Positions 25,352 to 33,569 of a stretch of DNA of 40,187 nucleotides are shown here, piece by piece. Under the pieces are notes generated by a model that saw nothing but the letters and a program-made list of their open reading frames with translations, searched no databases and had not been told where the DNA came from. The translations under genes were made by a program, and so were the position numbers. This stretch comes from Roseiflexus sp. (GTDB lineage Bacteria; Chloroflexota; Chloroflexia; Chloroflexales; Roseiflexaceae): positions 1 to 40,187 of the forward strand of contig JANXAL010000021.1 in the NCBI GenBank assembly GCA_025062325.1, given 5' to 3'. Within the stretch, counting starts at the first letter, position 1; the number at the start of each line of letters is the position of its first letter.

Positions 25352-26209
25352 ATGCCAGCGATTGGGAGGAATGATCCCTGCCATTGTGGCAGCGGCAAGA
25401 AATACAAACACTGTCACCTGCCGATTGAAGAGGCTGCACGCACCGAACAACTGAAACTGCGGCGCGCCGTTGACACCCTGATGCCAAAGGTGATCGATGC
25501 GGCGCGCGCCGCGCCAGAAGTCGTTCCTGACGCCCTGCAACGCTTCTGGAACGGCAAATACGCGCTAGCGCAGCTTGCTGAACTCGACGATCTGGAAGAC
25601 CGCGGCGCCGATCGGTTCCTCACCTGGCTGGCGTTCGACTATCGCTTCAATGACGGGCGCACTCTGGTTGAGCGGCTGGCAGCGGATCCTGCGTCGCTCG
25701 ATCTGAGCGAACCGGAACGCCAGTTGCTAGGGCAATGGACGGGTGTCGGGCTGCGCGCCTACGTCGTGGACACTGTGCGTAAAGGGCAGGACATCGAGGT
25801 GCACGACCTGTTGAGCGAACAGCCGTATGCCATCGCCGACAGCGCAGCATCACGTCGCCTGGCGCCGGGTGACGTAGTCGTCGGGCATCTGCTGCCCGCC
25901 GGGGAGAAGCGAGTCATTGGCGGCGCTGCGGCGCACCTGACGCCCGACACTGCCGAAAAGTTGCGCGAATTCGTCGAACTGCACCTTGAAGCCTTGCGCT
26001 GCGAATGTCCCGATGCCGGTTTCGATGATCTGCTGCGCATGAAATCGGAGATCCTGAACCACTTCGTTATGGAGCTGCCGGTCGAAGCGCCTGACCCATC
26101 GCTGCTAGACCAGATCATCCTGCAAACGCGCGTGGCGCTTCAATTGGCAGGCGAGTCCATCGGGCTGGCGGGACGGAAAGAGGACGGACGCAGAGATGAG
26201 AACGTTTGA
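25352..26209 (+). CDS. SEC-C zinc-motif protein, unknown function
   Basis: 285 residues from the ATG at 25352. The N-terminal SEC-C motif is GRNDPCHCGSGKKYKHCH (5-22), a complete Cys/His zinc site as in SecA C-termini and many small accessory proteins. The rest is a roughly 260-residue helical domain with WNGKYALAQLAELDDLEDR and a WLAFDYRF block, a pattern found in other SEC-C proteins of unknown role. AGGAG at 25341-25345 gives a 6-nt spacer to this ATG and abuts the one at 25346, so the second start is chosen. It follows the CoA-transferase by 24 nt and is probably in the same transcript. Confidence 0.85.
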   Translation: MPAIGRNDPCHCGSGKKYKHCHLPIEEAARTEQLKLRRAVDTLMPKVIDAARAAPEVVPDALQRFWNGKYALAQLAELDDLEDRGADRFLTWLAFDYRFNDGRTLVERLAADPASLDLSEPERQLLGQWTGVGLRAYVVDTVRKGQDIEVHDLLSEQPYAIADSAASRRLAPGDVVVGHLLPAGEKRVIGGAAAHLTPDTAEKLREFVELHLEALRCECPDAGFDDLLRMKSEILNHFVMELPVEAPDPSLLDQIILQTRVALQLAGESIGLAGRKEDGRRDENV

Positions 26210-26245
26210 AGGCGGAAGGCGCCGCAGACAGGACGGCAGGCCGCG

Positions 26246-28213
26246 ATGAACCTAGTGAAGGCGTATCACAGCGTCGCGCAACGTTCGACATTCCAGCTGG
26301 CAATCGTATGGCTCCTGACGCTGCCAGCACTGTGGTACAGTCTCAATGCCGCGAGTGAATTGCGCGTGGACGTTGGTCAGTGGGGCGACCACACCGCGGT
26401 ACGCGGCGTACATGGCAGGGAAGCCAACCCATTCGAGAACTATCGCTGGACCGAAGCGCATACGACAATCACGTTCCCAAACCTCAACGATCGCTATCGA
26501 ATCCTGCAAATACGCGCCCATGGCTGGCGTCCGGAGGGAATACCAACCCCGTGTGTACGAATCATGATTGCCGGGCGGCAGTGGGGCGCATTTCAGGCTG
26601 AACGCGCATTACGAACATACATGTTTCTGCTGCCGGGAGCAGCGCTGAGCCCGACGATCGAAGCGTCGCTGATCAGCGAGACGTACACTCCGCCCGACGA
26701 TACCCGGACCATTGGTATTGCGATTGACTGGATTGCGCTGGATGCGCTCGATATTCCAAGCAACCCGGCGACAGGTCAATTTGTTGGGCAGGCGCTGTTG
26801 CTCGGACTAGCGCTAGCGCTGATTGTCCTGCTAGCGCTGCCGAGCGCAGTCGCTGCGGTGTGTGGTCTGCTGGCGTCAGCAACGCTGGTTGGATTAAACA
26901 TTGTCGAACCGCTGTGGGCAGGGTTGGGACTGATCCACTGGCTGGTTGTTGTCGCGCTACTGGCTGGCGCTACATGGCTTGTTTCGCCGCATCTGGTGCG
27001 CGCCCTGGAGCGGATGACCAGCGCCGATCCTCTGCCGCGTCTGTCGCCGAGAGCATGGATCACCCTTACGCAGGTGCGGATTGCGTGGGCGCTGCTTGTC
27101 GCCGCACTGCTCGTGCGATTGACTGGCGCAGTGCATCCGCTCTTCGACGCACGCGATGTCCATGTCCATACCCGCTGGTTAAAAACCGTCGCCAGAGGGC
27201 AGTTATTCTTCTACTCGACCCCTGCCGAGTTTCAGAATCGGCAGACCTTCAACCCTCCCGCCGCCTACATTGTTCTACTGCCGCTGCACCTAGCGCTTGG
27301 AGACATGCGCCTAACGGTGCAGGCTGGCGTCGCAGCGCTGGATGCGCTGATCGCTCCGTTGCTGCTCCTAATTGCGCGCGAACTCGGTCTTTCGGCGCGC
27401 GCCGGGCTGTTTGCGATGGCGCTGTATGTCGCCCTGCCGATTGCAATGACTATGATGTGGTGGGGATTCGCCGCCAATGCAATCGCCCAGGTGTGGTGGG
27501 TATTGCTCTTCTGGTTGTTGCTGCGCCTGACGCGGTCGCCGGACCGGTCGCTCTTCGCCCTGTTTACGATTACCGCAGTCCTCTGTCTGACCACTCACAT
27601 TGGCGCACTGGTGACGCTTATAACGTTTCTTGGAGTGGTCGTCTCGACTGGATGGCGCGTCTTGCCCCGCTGCGGATGGCGCGCCATGGTTGCAGGATTG
27701 CTGCTTGCAGGACTGTTTGCCGCGCCAATGTACTTCATCGCTGCCGCTGCGCCGCTGGCAAACGATCCACGCAGCCCGGCTACGCTTGATCTCGTTGCAT
27801 CGTTCGTCGAAGGCCTGGTGCTGTGGCCAGAGCGCGTCGATCTGGTGCAACGCGCTCTGACGCTGGGGTTTCTGCCGCCGATCCTGGCGCTGGCAGCAGT
27901 CGGGCTGCCGCTGCTGTTCACCGCATGCCAGCGACATCCGCTTCAACGCATCCTCGTGATGGCAATGCTGGCAGTGTGCGTCGTCTTTTTCCTCTCGTAT
28001 GTCTTTCTCCAGTTACTGACGCGCTATATCTACTTTGCGACTCCGCTCGTCTGCCTGGCGGCAGGCGCTGCCCTGGCGCGGCTGGCAGTGCGCCCCGGCG
28101 GACGCTGGATCGCGTATAGCCTAACGCTCTTCGTGGCCTGGAGCGGCGTTGCACTCTGGTTTGGCGGCGTTCTGTTGCGGATCAAGCCGTCGCTGGTTCC
28201 GTTGACGCAGTGA
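26246..28213 (+). CDS. Large polytopic membrane protein, GT-C glycosyltransferase-like
   Basis: 655 residues with roughly 14-16 predicted membrane segments. An extracytoplasmic beta-rich domain (about 35-170, WTEAHTTITFPNLNDRYR) follows the first helix. The loop after a later helix has HPLFDARDVHVHTRW and then a TPAEFQNRQTFNPPAAY stretch. That Asp-containing loop after an early helix resembles the catalytic loop of GT-C and Wzy-like enzymes. I infer a polyprenyl-sugar dependent transferase for glycolipids or glycoproteins. The exact family is not recognised. The ATG follows a weak AGG site. It ends the lon-CoA transferase-SEC-C stretch on the plus strand, with 36 nt to the previous gene. Confidence 0.75.
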   Translation: MNLVKAYHSVAQRSTFQLAIVWLLTLPALWYSLNAASELRVDVGQWGDHTAVRGVHGREANPFENYRWTEAHTTITFPNLNDRYRILQIRAHGWRPEGIPTPCVRIMIAGRQWGAFQAERALRTYMFLLPGAALSPTIEASLISETYTPPDDTRTIGIAIDWIALDALDIPSNPATGQFVGQALLLGLALALIVLLALPSAVAAVCGLLASATLVGLNIVEPLWAGLGLIHWLVVVALLAGATWLVSPHLVRALERMTSADPLPRLSPRAWITLTQVRIAWALLVAALLVRLTGAVHPLFDARDVHVHTRWLKTVARGQLFFYSTPAEFQNRQTFNPPAAYIVLLPLHLALGDMRLTVQAGVAALDALIAPLLLLIARELGLSARAGLFAMALYVALPIAMTMMWWGFAANAIAQVWWVLLFWLLLRLTRSPDRSLFALFTITAVLCLTTHIGALVTLITFLGVVVSTGWRVLPRCGWRAMVAGLLLAGLFAAPMYFIAAAAPLANDPRSPATLDLVASFVEGLVLWPERVDLVQRALTLGFLPPILALAAVGLPLLFTACQRHPLQRILVMAMLAVCVVFFLSYVFLQLLTRYIYFATPLVCLAAGAALARLAVRPGGRWIAYSLTLFVAWSGVALWFGGVLLRIKPSLVPLTQ

Positions 28214-28367
28214 AGTGATAGGGCGACGAAGCTGCGGGGGATAGGGGTGAGTCTCAGATCCACCCTTTCGTCTCCAAGTCCACGATGACTCAGTAGGCGG
28301 CAGCTGTCGCCGATGATGGCAGTGGCAGCGGCCACACGCAGAGACTTAGCGACGCCTTGTCCGCTCG

Positions 28368-28455
28368 CACGGGTCTGTACGTGCAGGGGTGTACCCGTAC
28401 AGTTCGGTCATCACCTGGTGCACCGCGCCACGGGTCTGTGCGTGCAGGGGTGTAC
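28368..28455. repeat. 27-nt direct repeat, 61 bp apart
   Basis: Copies at 28368-28394 and 28429-28455 start CACGGGTCTGT and end GCAGGGGTGTAC, with a single mismatch. The 61-bp period equals that of the hairpin repeats at 350-501 and 19853-19940, although the sequences differ. No gene is visible in 28214-28540. Confidence 0.65.
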
Positions 28456-28540
28456 TGCTGGCAGATGTAACAGGGTGTGTGTCTATGCTTCCTGAAGCGG
28501 GGATGTGGCATGGATGCTTGAGGCGGAGTAGCAGGGCGTA

Positions 28541-28563
28541 AGGGCGGGTCGCAGACCCGCCCT
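28541..28563. repeat. GGCGGGTC hairpin, copy 2
   Basis: Perfect 10-bp arms (28541-28550, 28554-28563) around a GCA loop. The core GGCGGGTC/GACCCGCC matches the copy at 10091-10109. The in-frame stop TAA of the VOC reading frame lies at its left edge (28539-28541), so the element appears to have cut the gene's N-terminus. There is no T-run. Confidence 0.75.
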
Positions 28564-28706
28564 CACATCATTCAGGTTTCCATGCAGCCATTGATCGCGG
28601 CGTTTCACTTTCGAGCCTGGTCGAAACAGCGCTGCGCGCCGCGCTTGGAGAGGCGCCCGCTGCCGCTGCGACACCTGCTCGAACTTCTGCCATTCCCATT
28701 ACGCCA

Positions 28707-29132
28707 ATGCCGATCATCTACACGAACTTTTTTGACGACGCTGTTGATTTTTACCAGCGCCTTGGCTTTCAGTTGACAGCGCGCGACCGGGTATACAAAT
28801 GGGCGGAGCTGCGGATGGGCGACATGCTGCTGGGTATTCATGAAGCTTCCCCTCCCGATGCAGCCGAGGCGCACGATAATGCTGGCGATTCGGCGCAATC
28901 CGCCCACCGTACCGATACGGCTCATAAGAAGGCTGTGCAACCCCCGCCGATCACGCTGTCGTTTGATTGTCGGGATGTCCTGGAGAACGTGCTCCTATAT
29001 CTGGTTGATCGCCGCATTTATCTGCTAGGGGCGCCGATCGTCGATGAAGCATACGGTCGATCATACCGCATCCGCGATCCCGATGGACGCGAGATTGAGC
29101 TTGTGGAGCGAGATCGCAATCTGTACACCTGA
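28707..29132 (+). CDS. VOC (glyoxalase/bleomycin-resistance fold) protein, probably N-truncated
   Basis: 141 residues from the ATG. Beta-alpha units match VOC: MPIIYTNFFDDAVDFYQRLGF, KWAELRMGDMLLGIHE, then SYRIRDPDGREIELVE. A Ser/Ala/Asp-rich insert (about 48-78) interrupts the domain. No ribosome site precedes the ATG. The frame stays open upstream to 28542 and reads AAIDRGVSLSSLVETALRAA near 28584-28643, which looks like the end of a ribbon-helix-helix domain. There is no ATG, GTG or TTG there. The original gene therefore probably encoded an RHH-VOC fusion and lost its start to the hairpin repeat. Residues for metal binding are incomplete, so no activity is assigned. Confidence 0.7.
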   Translation: MPIIYTNFFDDAVDFYQRLGFQLTARDRVYKWAELRMGDMLLGIHEASPPDAAEAHDNAGDSAQSAHRTDTAHKKAVQPPPITLSFDCRDVLENVLLYLVDRRIYLLGAPIVDEAYGRSYRIRDPDGREIELVERDRNLYT

Positions 29133-29206
29133 GGGTCTCTCGCTTTCGCTTTATTCCGCCGAACGCAACAGCTTGCGGAAATCTATACATCTGAGGAGAC
29201 ATTGCG

Positions 29207-30935
29207 GTGATGATTCATCTTCGCCGGCTGGCGCTGATCGCCGGTGTGTGCGGCTGGCTTGCGTTGCTGATCGTCCTGGGGTTGCTGATCGCGGCAACGT
29301 TCATCGGGCAAGGGGTGTTGACAGCCCGAGTGATCGGGCTGATTTTTGTCGGTGAGTCGTGGCAGGCAGCAGCGCCGCCGATGTTTGCGATCCTGGCGCC
29401 GGTCATCGTTCGAGCGGCGCTCCAATGGTCTGAGAGCGTTGGCGCGAAAATGATGGCAGTGGCGATCAAAGAACGACTGCGCACCCGGCTCTACGCCCAT
29501 CTGCTCGATCTTGGCGTCGGCTACCTGGCGCGTGAACGGACGGGCGCGGTGCAGGCGACGCTTGTGGACGGGGTGCAGCACCTTGAAGGGTATCTCACCC
29601 GTTACATTCCGCAGTGTTTTGTCGCGCTGATCGCTCCTATCCCGATCATTGCCTTTCTCTATCTATCTGGTCAACCCGCTGATTGCGATTGTCGTTGTGG
29701 TGTGCATGGTGTTGATCCCGATTGCACCTGCTGCATACAGCCGCCTGCTGGGGCGCTATGGGCAGCGTCATTGGGAAGCCTACAGCGCGCTCAACGCTCA
29801 GTTTCTCGATGCGTTGCAAGGAATGACCACCCTCAAGGCGTTCAATGCCAGCGACCGCCACGGACGTCAGCGCAATGAAGAAGCCTGGCGCCTCTACCGT
29901 GCCACGATGCTTCAGATGATGGTCTCGCTTATCGGAACCGGTTTCATCGGACTGCTGACTGGCGCTGGCACATCCGCAGCAATTGGCATCGGCAGCGTGA
30001 AGATGGCAGGCGGCGCGGCGACAATGGCGGATCTGTTGCTCATTCTCCTTCTGGTCGGCGAATGTTTTCGCCCGCTTCTGCTTCTTGATCGCTACTGGCA
30101 TGTCGGATATATGGGGATTGCCGCCAGCACTACGATCCATCGCCTGCTCGACGCTCAGCCAGAGGTCAGGTCGCCTGCTGGCGCGGTTCGCGCCATTCCC
30201 GGCGTCACCCGACCGGCAGTGAGGTTTCAGCATGTGCATTTCAGTTATAACGCGAGTGAGCGTCCGGCGCTCGTCGATCTCTCGTTCAGCATCGATCCCG
30301 GCGAACGAGTGGCGCTCGTCGGTCGCTCGGGCGCGGGAAAATCGACGGTTGTTGCGCTGCTGCTGCGCTTCTTCGATCCGCAACACGGCGCGATCACCCT
30401 CGATGAACGCGATCTGCGCGAATACGACCTGGAAAGCCTGCGACGCATGGTTGCCGTCGTTTCTCAGGATACCTATCTCTTCTACGGAACCATTGCCGAT
30501 AATCTGCGCCTGGCGCGTCCCGACGCAACGCAGGCGGAACTCGAAGCGGCAGCGCAGGCGGCGAACATCCATGCCTTTATCGCAGATCTGCCGCAGGGAT
30601 ACGAGACCATCGTCGGCGAGCGCGGGATGCGCCTTTCAGGCGGGGAGCGGCAGCGGATTGCCATTGCCCGCGCGCTGCTCAAAGACGCTCCGATTCTGAT
30701 ACTGGACGAGGCAACGAGCAGCGTCGATGCGGCGAACGAGGCATTGATCCAAGAAGCGCTGGAGCGTCTGACTGCCGGACGAACCACCCTCATCATTGCG
30801 CATCGTCTCTCGACGGTCATTCACGCCGACCGGATCATCGTGCTGGAAGCGGGGCGTGTCGTCGAAAGCGGCACGCACGACGAATTGACTACACATCACG
30901 GCGCGTATGTGCAACTCGTTGCAGCGCAGACTTAA
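29207..30935 (+). pseudogene. ABC exporter half (CydD-like), frameshifted by a 4-bp duplication
   Basis: The first part (29207-about 29668) encodes an ABC transmembrane domain ending in APIPIIAFLYL, then runs out of frame. The second (TTG 29649 onward, 428 codons) continues VNPLIAIVVVVCMVLIPIAP, with helices, Walker A GRSGAGKST (from about 30322), LSGGERQR and ILILDEATSSVD. Removing one CTAT at 29659-29662 rejoins both as FLYLVNPL with no other change, giving about 575 residues. GAGGAG lies 8 nt before the GTG (29207) and 11 before the ATG (29210). The next gene is its natural ABC partner. Either the exporter is inactive, or a slippage or sequencing error explains the shift. Confidence 0.88.
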
Positions 30936-30956
30936 CGTCACAGGACGGATGACGCA

Positions 30957-32735
30957 ATGAGCACTCTCGAAGCAACCATCTCTACTGATGACCGCTATCA
31001 GATCGCTGACTCGCTGCGCCGGATCTGGCGATTAGTCGGCGTCATTCGACCATACCGGAGCATTTTTGCCGCTACGGTGCTGGCGGGAGTATGTCACCAC
31101 GGCGCAGCCATCGCCGGCGGCGCGCTTGGTGCGGCGCTGGTCGGCGCTGCGCTCTCACAGGCGAGCGTTGTACAATTGTCACCCTATCTCTGGGGATTGG
31201 GAGCGCTGGTTCTGGTGCGTGGCGCAGCGCAATTCATCCATATGTGGCTCTGCCACGATATGGCATACCGCATTCTGGTCGATCTGCGCGCCCGACTCTA
31301 TCAGGCGCTTGAGCGCCTAGCGCCTGGTTATCTGTTGCAGCGGCGCAGCGGCGATCTAGCAGTGGTCGCCATGGCGGACATCGAGCAACTGGAGTGGTTC
31401 TACGCGCACACAGTCGCTGATGTGCTGATTGCAATCATTGTCACGGTTGGCGCGCTGGCGGGTTTGGGGTTGATCCATCCGATACTGCCGGTCGTCCTTT
31501 TTCCTGCGCTGATTCTGGTCTGCACCGTCCCAATCTGGTTGCAGCGCCGCGCCGAAGAGCAGGGCGTGCAGCTACGCCAGCGTCTCGGCGAAGTCAATGC
31601 TAATGTTGTGGATAGTGTGCATGGGCTGCGCGAGGTAGTCATCTTTGGGCGCGGCGCCGATCAACTTGAGCGTCTGGCGCGTCACAACCGGGCGCTCTTC
31701 GATGTTGAGGTTAAGTATGGCAAACGCGCTGGCGCGGAGGCTGCGGTCAGCGGCGTGATTGTCGCATGCGGCATGCTCGCAACGCTCATTGCGGCGGCGA
31801 TGCTGACCTCAAACGGCAGTGTCGCGGCGCAGCTCTTCCCGGTTGCGATCATTCTGGCGGCGGCTATCCTTCCGCCGGTGCTCAACGTTGTTGAGATGGG
31901 CGGGCAGATCGGCGCGATCGGCGCGGCTGCCGGACGATTGTTCGCCATCCTCAATCAGCCGCCGCCGGTCACGGATCGCGTCACAACGGCGACCGCAGAG
32001 CCAATCGCGCCGCATGTGCGCTTTGAGAATGTCTCCTTCCGCTACGCGCCGGACCTGCCTGATGCGCTGTGCGCTGTCAGTTTCGAGGTGCAGCCGGGTG
32101 AGACGGTTGCGCTAGTCGGGCATTCGGGCGCGGGCAAGAGCACGTGCGCCAGTCTGCTGCTGCGCTTCTGGGATGTAACCGGCGGACGGATCACGATTGG
32201 CGGACATGATATTCGTGACTTGCCCCAGGCGACGCTCCGCGAACTGATCAGTTTCGTACCCCAGGATGTTTACCTGTTCAACACGAGCATCCACGAGAAC
32301 ATTCGCCTGGGACGACCTGACGCCAGCGACAGTGAGGTGGAAGCGGCGGCGCGACTGGCGCAGGCGCACGAATTCATCATCGCGCTGCCGCACGGGTACG
32401 ACACGTGTGCCGGCGAGCGCGGCGTGCAGTTGTCCGGCGGGCAGCGGCAACGGCTGGCAATCGCCCGCGCTTTCCTCAAGAACGCGCCAATTCTGGTGAT
32501 GGACGAAGCGGCGTCGAATCTGGACGGCGAAAACGAGCGGGCATTACAACAGGCGATGGCGCGCCTCCGCGCCGAACGCACGACGCTGATCATTGCACAT
32601 CGGCTCTCGACGATCCGCAGCGCTGATCGCATTGTGGTCCTCGATCAGGGACGTGTGGCAGAGACTGGCACGCACGAAGAACTGCTGGCGCGCGGCAGCG
32701 CCTATGCGCGTCTGATTGCTGCTCAACAGGGATGA
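30957..32735 (+). CDS. ABC exporter half (CydC-like), permease plus ATPase
   Basis: 592 residues. The membrane domain (about 20-310, six segments) is followed by the nucleotide-binding domain. Walker A is GHSGAGKST (388-396), the Q-loop region is FVPQDVYLF, the signature is LSGGQ (492-496), Walker B is ILVMDEA (about 511-517) with catalytic Glu, and the H-loop is IIAHRLST. It begins 21 nt after the previous ABC gene, so the two should form a heterodimer like CydDC or a lipid/peptide exporter. CydDC exports cysteine and glutathione for cytochrome bd assembly, but no cyd genes are here. The partner's frameshift may leave this half without function. Confidence 0.9.
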   Translation: MSTLEATISTDDRYQIADSLRRIWRLVGVIRPYRSIFAATVLAGVCHHGAAIAGGALGAALVGAALSQASVVQLSPYLWGLGALVLVRGAAQFIHMWLCHDMAYRILVDLRARLYQALERLAPGYLLQRRSGDLAVVAMADIEQLEWFYAHTVADVLIAIIVTVGALAGLGLIHPILPVVLFPALILVCTVPIWLQRRAEEQGVQLRQRLGEVNANVVDSVHGLREVVIFGRGADQLERLARHNRALFDVEVKYGKRAGAEAAVSGVIVACGMLATLIAAAMLTSNGSVAAQLFPVAIILAAAILPPVLNVVEMGGQIGAIGAAAGRLFAILNQPPPVTDRVTTATAEPIAPHVRFENVSFRYAPDLPDALCAVSFEVQPGETVALVGHSGAGKSTCASLLLRFWDVTGGRITIGGHDIRDLPQATLRELISFVPQDVYLFNTSIHENIRLGRPDASDSEVEAAARLAQAHEFIIALPHGYDTCAGERGVQLSGGQRQRLAIARAFLKNAPILVMDEAASNLDGENERALQQAMARLRAERTTLIIAHRLSTIRSADRIVVLDQGRVAETGTHEELLARGSAYARLIAAQQG

Positions 32736-32758
32736 TTTTCTTATCCTCTATGTGCATA

Positions 32759-32764
32759 TATAAT
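32759..32764 (+). promoter_or_regulatory. TATAAT -10 ahead of the histidine phosphatase gene
   Basis: GCATATATAATC contains TATAAT about 73 nt upstream of the ATG at 32837. A possible -35 (TTTTCT) is weak. Confidence 0.4.
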
Positions 32765-32825
32765 CTCTCATGGGACAGGCGGACGCCAGACGACGCTGCG
32801 CGCGCCTGATGAGCATATGGAGGAT

Positions 32826-32840
32826 ATGAAAACGCAATGA
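32826..32840 (+). other. Four-codon leader reading frame ATG AAA ACG CAA TGA
   Basis: A mini reading frame ends with a TGA (32838-32840) that overlaps the ATG of the phosphatase gene (32837-32839) as ATGA. GGAGG at 32819-32823 is only 2 nt before this ATG and 13 nt before the gene's ATG. Neither spacing is ideal, so the mini-ORF may be accidental. Confidence 0.25.
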
Positions 32841-33508
32841 CCACCTTCTACATCATCCGGCATGGTCAGACCGATTGGAATCTGCAAGGGCGATGGCAGG
32901 GCAAAGCGGACATTCCTTTGAATGATACAGGACGGAATCAGGCGCAGCGTCTTGCCAGACATTTGCACCGGCGAGGCGTCCGTTTTGATGCAATTTACAG
33001 CAGTGACCTGCTGCGGGCATGGGAGACTGCGACGCTGATTGCCAACAAGCTGGATATTACCCCTGTACCGCTGCCTGCGCTGCGCGAAATCGATGTAGGT
33101 GCATGGAGCGGGCTAACCCGCAATGAGGTCATGGCTCAGTTTCACGATCTGTGGGAACGGTTGCACTCAGGCGAGGACGTTCCGCGCGGCGGCAACGGCG
33201 AAACCTTCGGGCAACTCTATGATCGCGTCGTCGGTGCTGTCGAGCAGTTGGTGCGCGAGCGACCGGGTCAGACCATTGCCCTGGTGACGCATGGCGGTCC
33301 GGCGCGTGCGTTGCTGCTTCACGCGGCGCGCGATAAGGTTGGGGTGTTGCCGCGCCCGCTGCACGTCGGGAACACGTCGTTGTCGGTGATCGCATGTGTG
33401 GCGAATGACTGGCATATTTTCACGGTCAATGATATGTCGCACCTCGACAGCGCCATCGAGACTGTCGAGACAGAGGAGACGCAGGTGGACGATGCGGAGC
33501 GGGCGTGA
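32837..33508 (+). CDS. Histidine phosphatase family protein (phosphoglycerate mutase-like)
   Basis: 223 residues. The catalytic RHG is at 8-10, followed by QTDWN. SSDLLRAWETA holds the second Arg, Glu occurs in LREIDVGAWSGLT, and the second His is in VTHGGPARALL. This is the full catalytic set of the dPGM/alpha-ribazole phosphatase family. The family includes phosphoglycerate mutases, CobC-type enzymes and broad phosphatases, and the substrate cannot be told apart here. The ATG follows GGAGG at a long 13 nt. It has its own -10 and probably is not in the ABC operon. The acidic tail (ETVETEETQVDDAERA) is not part of the catalytic fold. Confidence 0.9.
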   Translation: MTTFYIIRHGQTDWNLQGRWQGKADIPLNDTGRNQAQRLARHLHRRGVRFDAIYSSDLLRAWETATLIANKLDITPVPLPALREIDVGAWSGLTRNEVMAQFHDLWERLHSGEDVPRGGNGETFGQLYDRVVGAVEQLVRERPGQTIALVTHGGPARALLLHAARDKVGVLPRPLHVGNTSLSVIACVANDWHIFTVNDMSHLDSAIETVETEETQVDDAERA

Positions 33509-33569
33509 GGTTAGAGGTTAGGGGTTAAGGGTTACGGGAACTGAGAGTCGAGAACTGACGACAGTGTGA

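Noticed and set aside
28541-28563. Rho-independent terminator
   Set aside because: A perfect stem is present, but no T-run follows on either strand and a related copy lies in front of msrQ.
29649-30935. A separate ABC transporter gene starting at TTG 29649
   Set aside because: It lacks the first membrane segments, and removing one CTAT unit joins it to 29207. It is better read as one broken gene.
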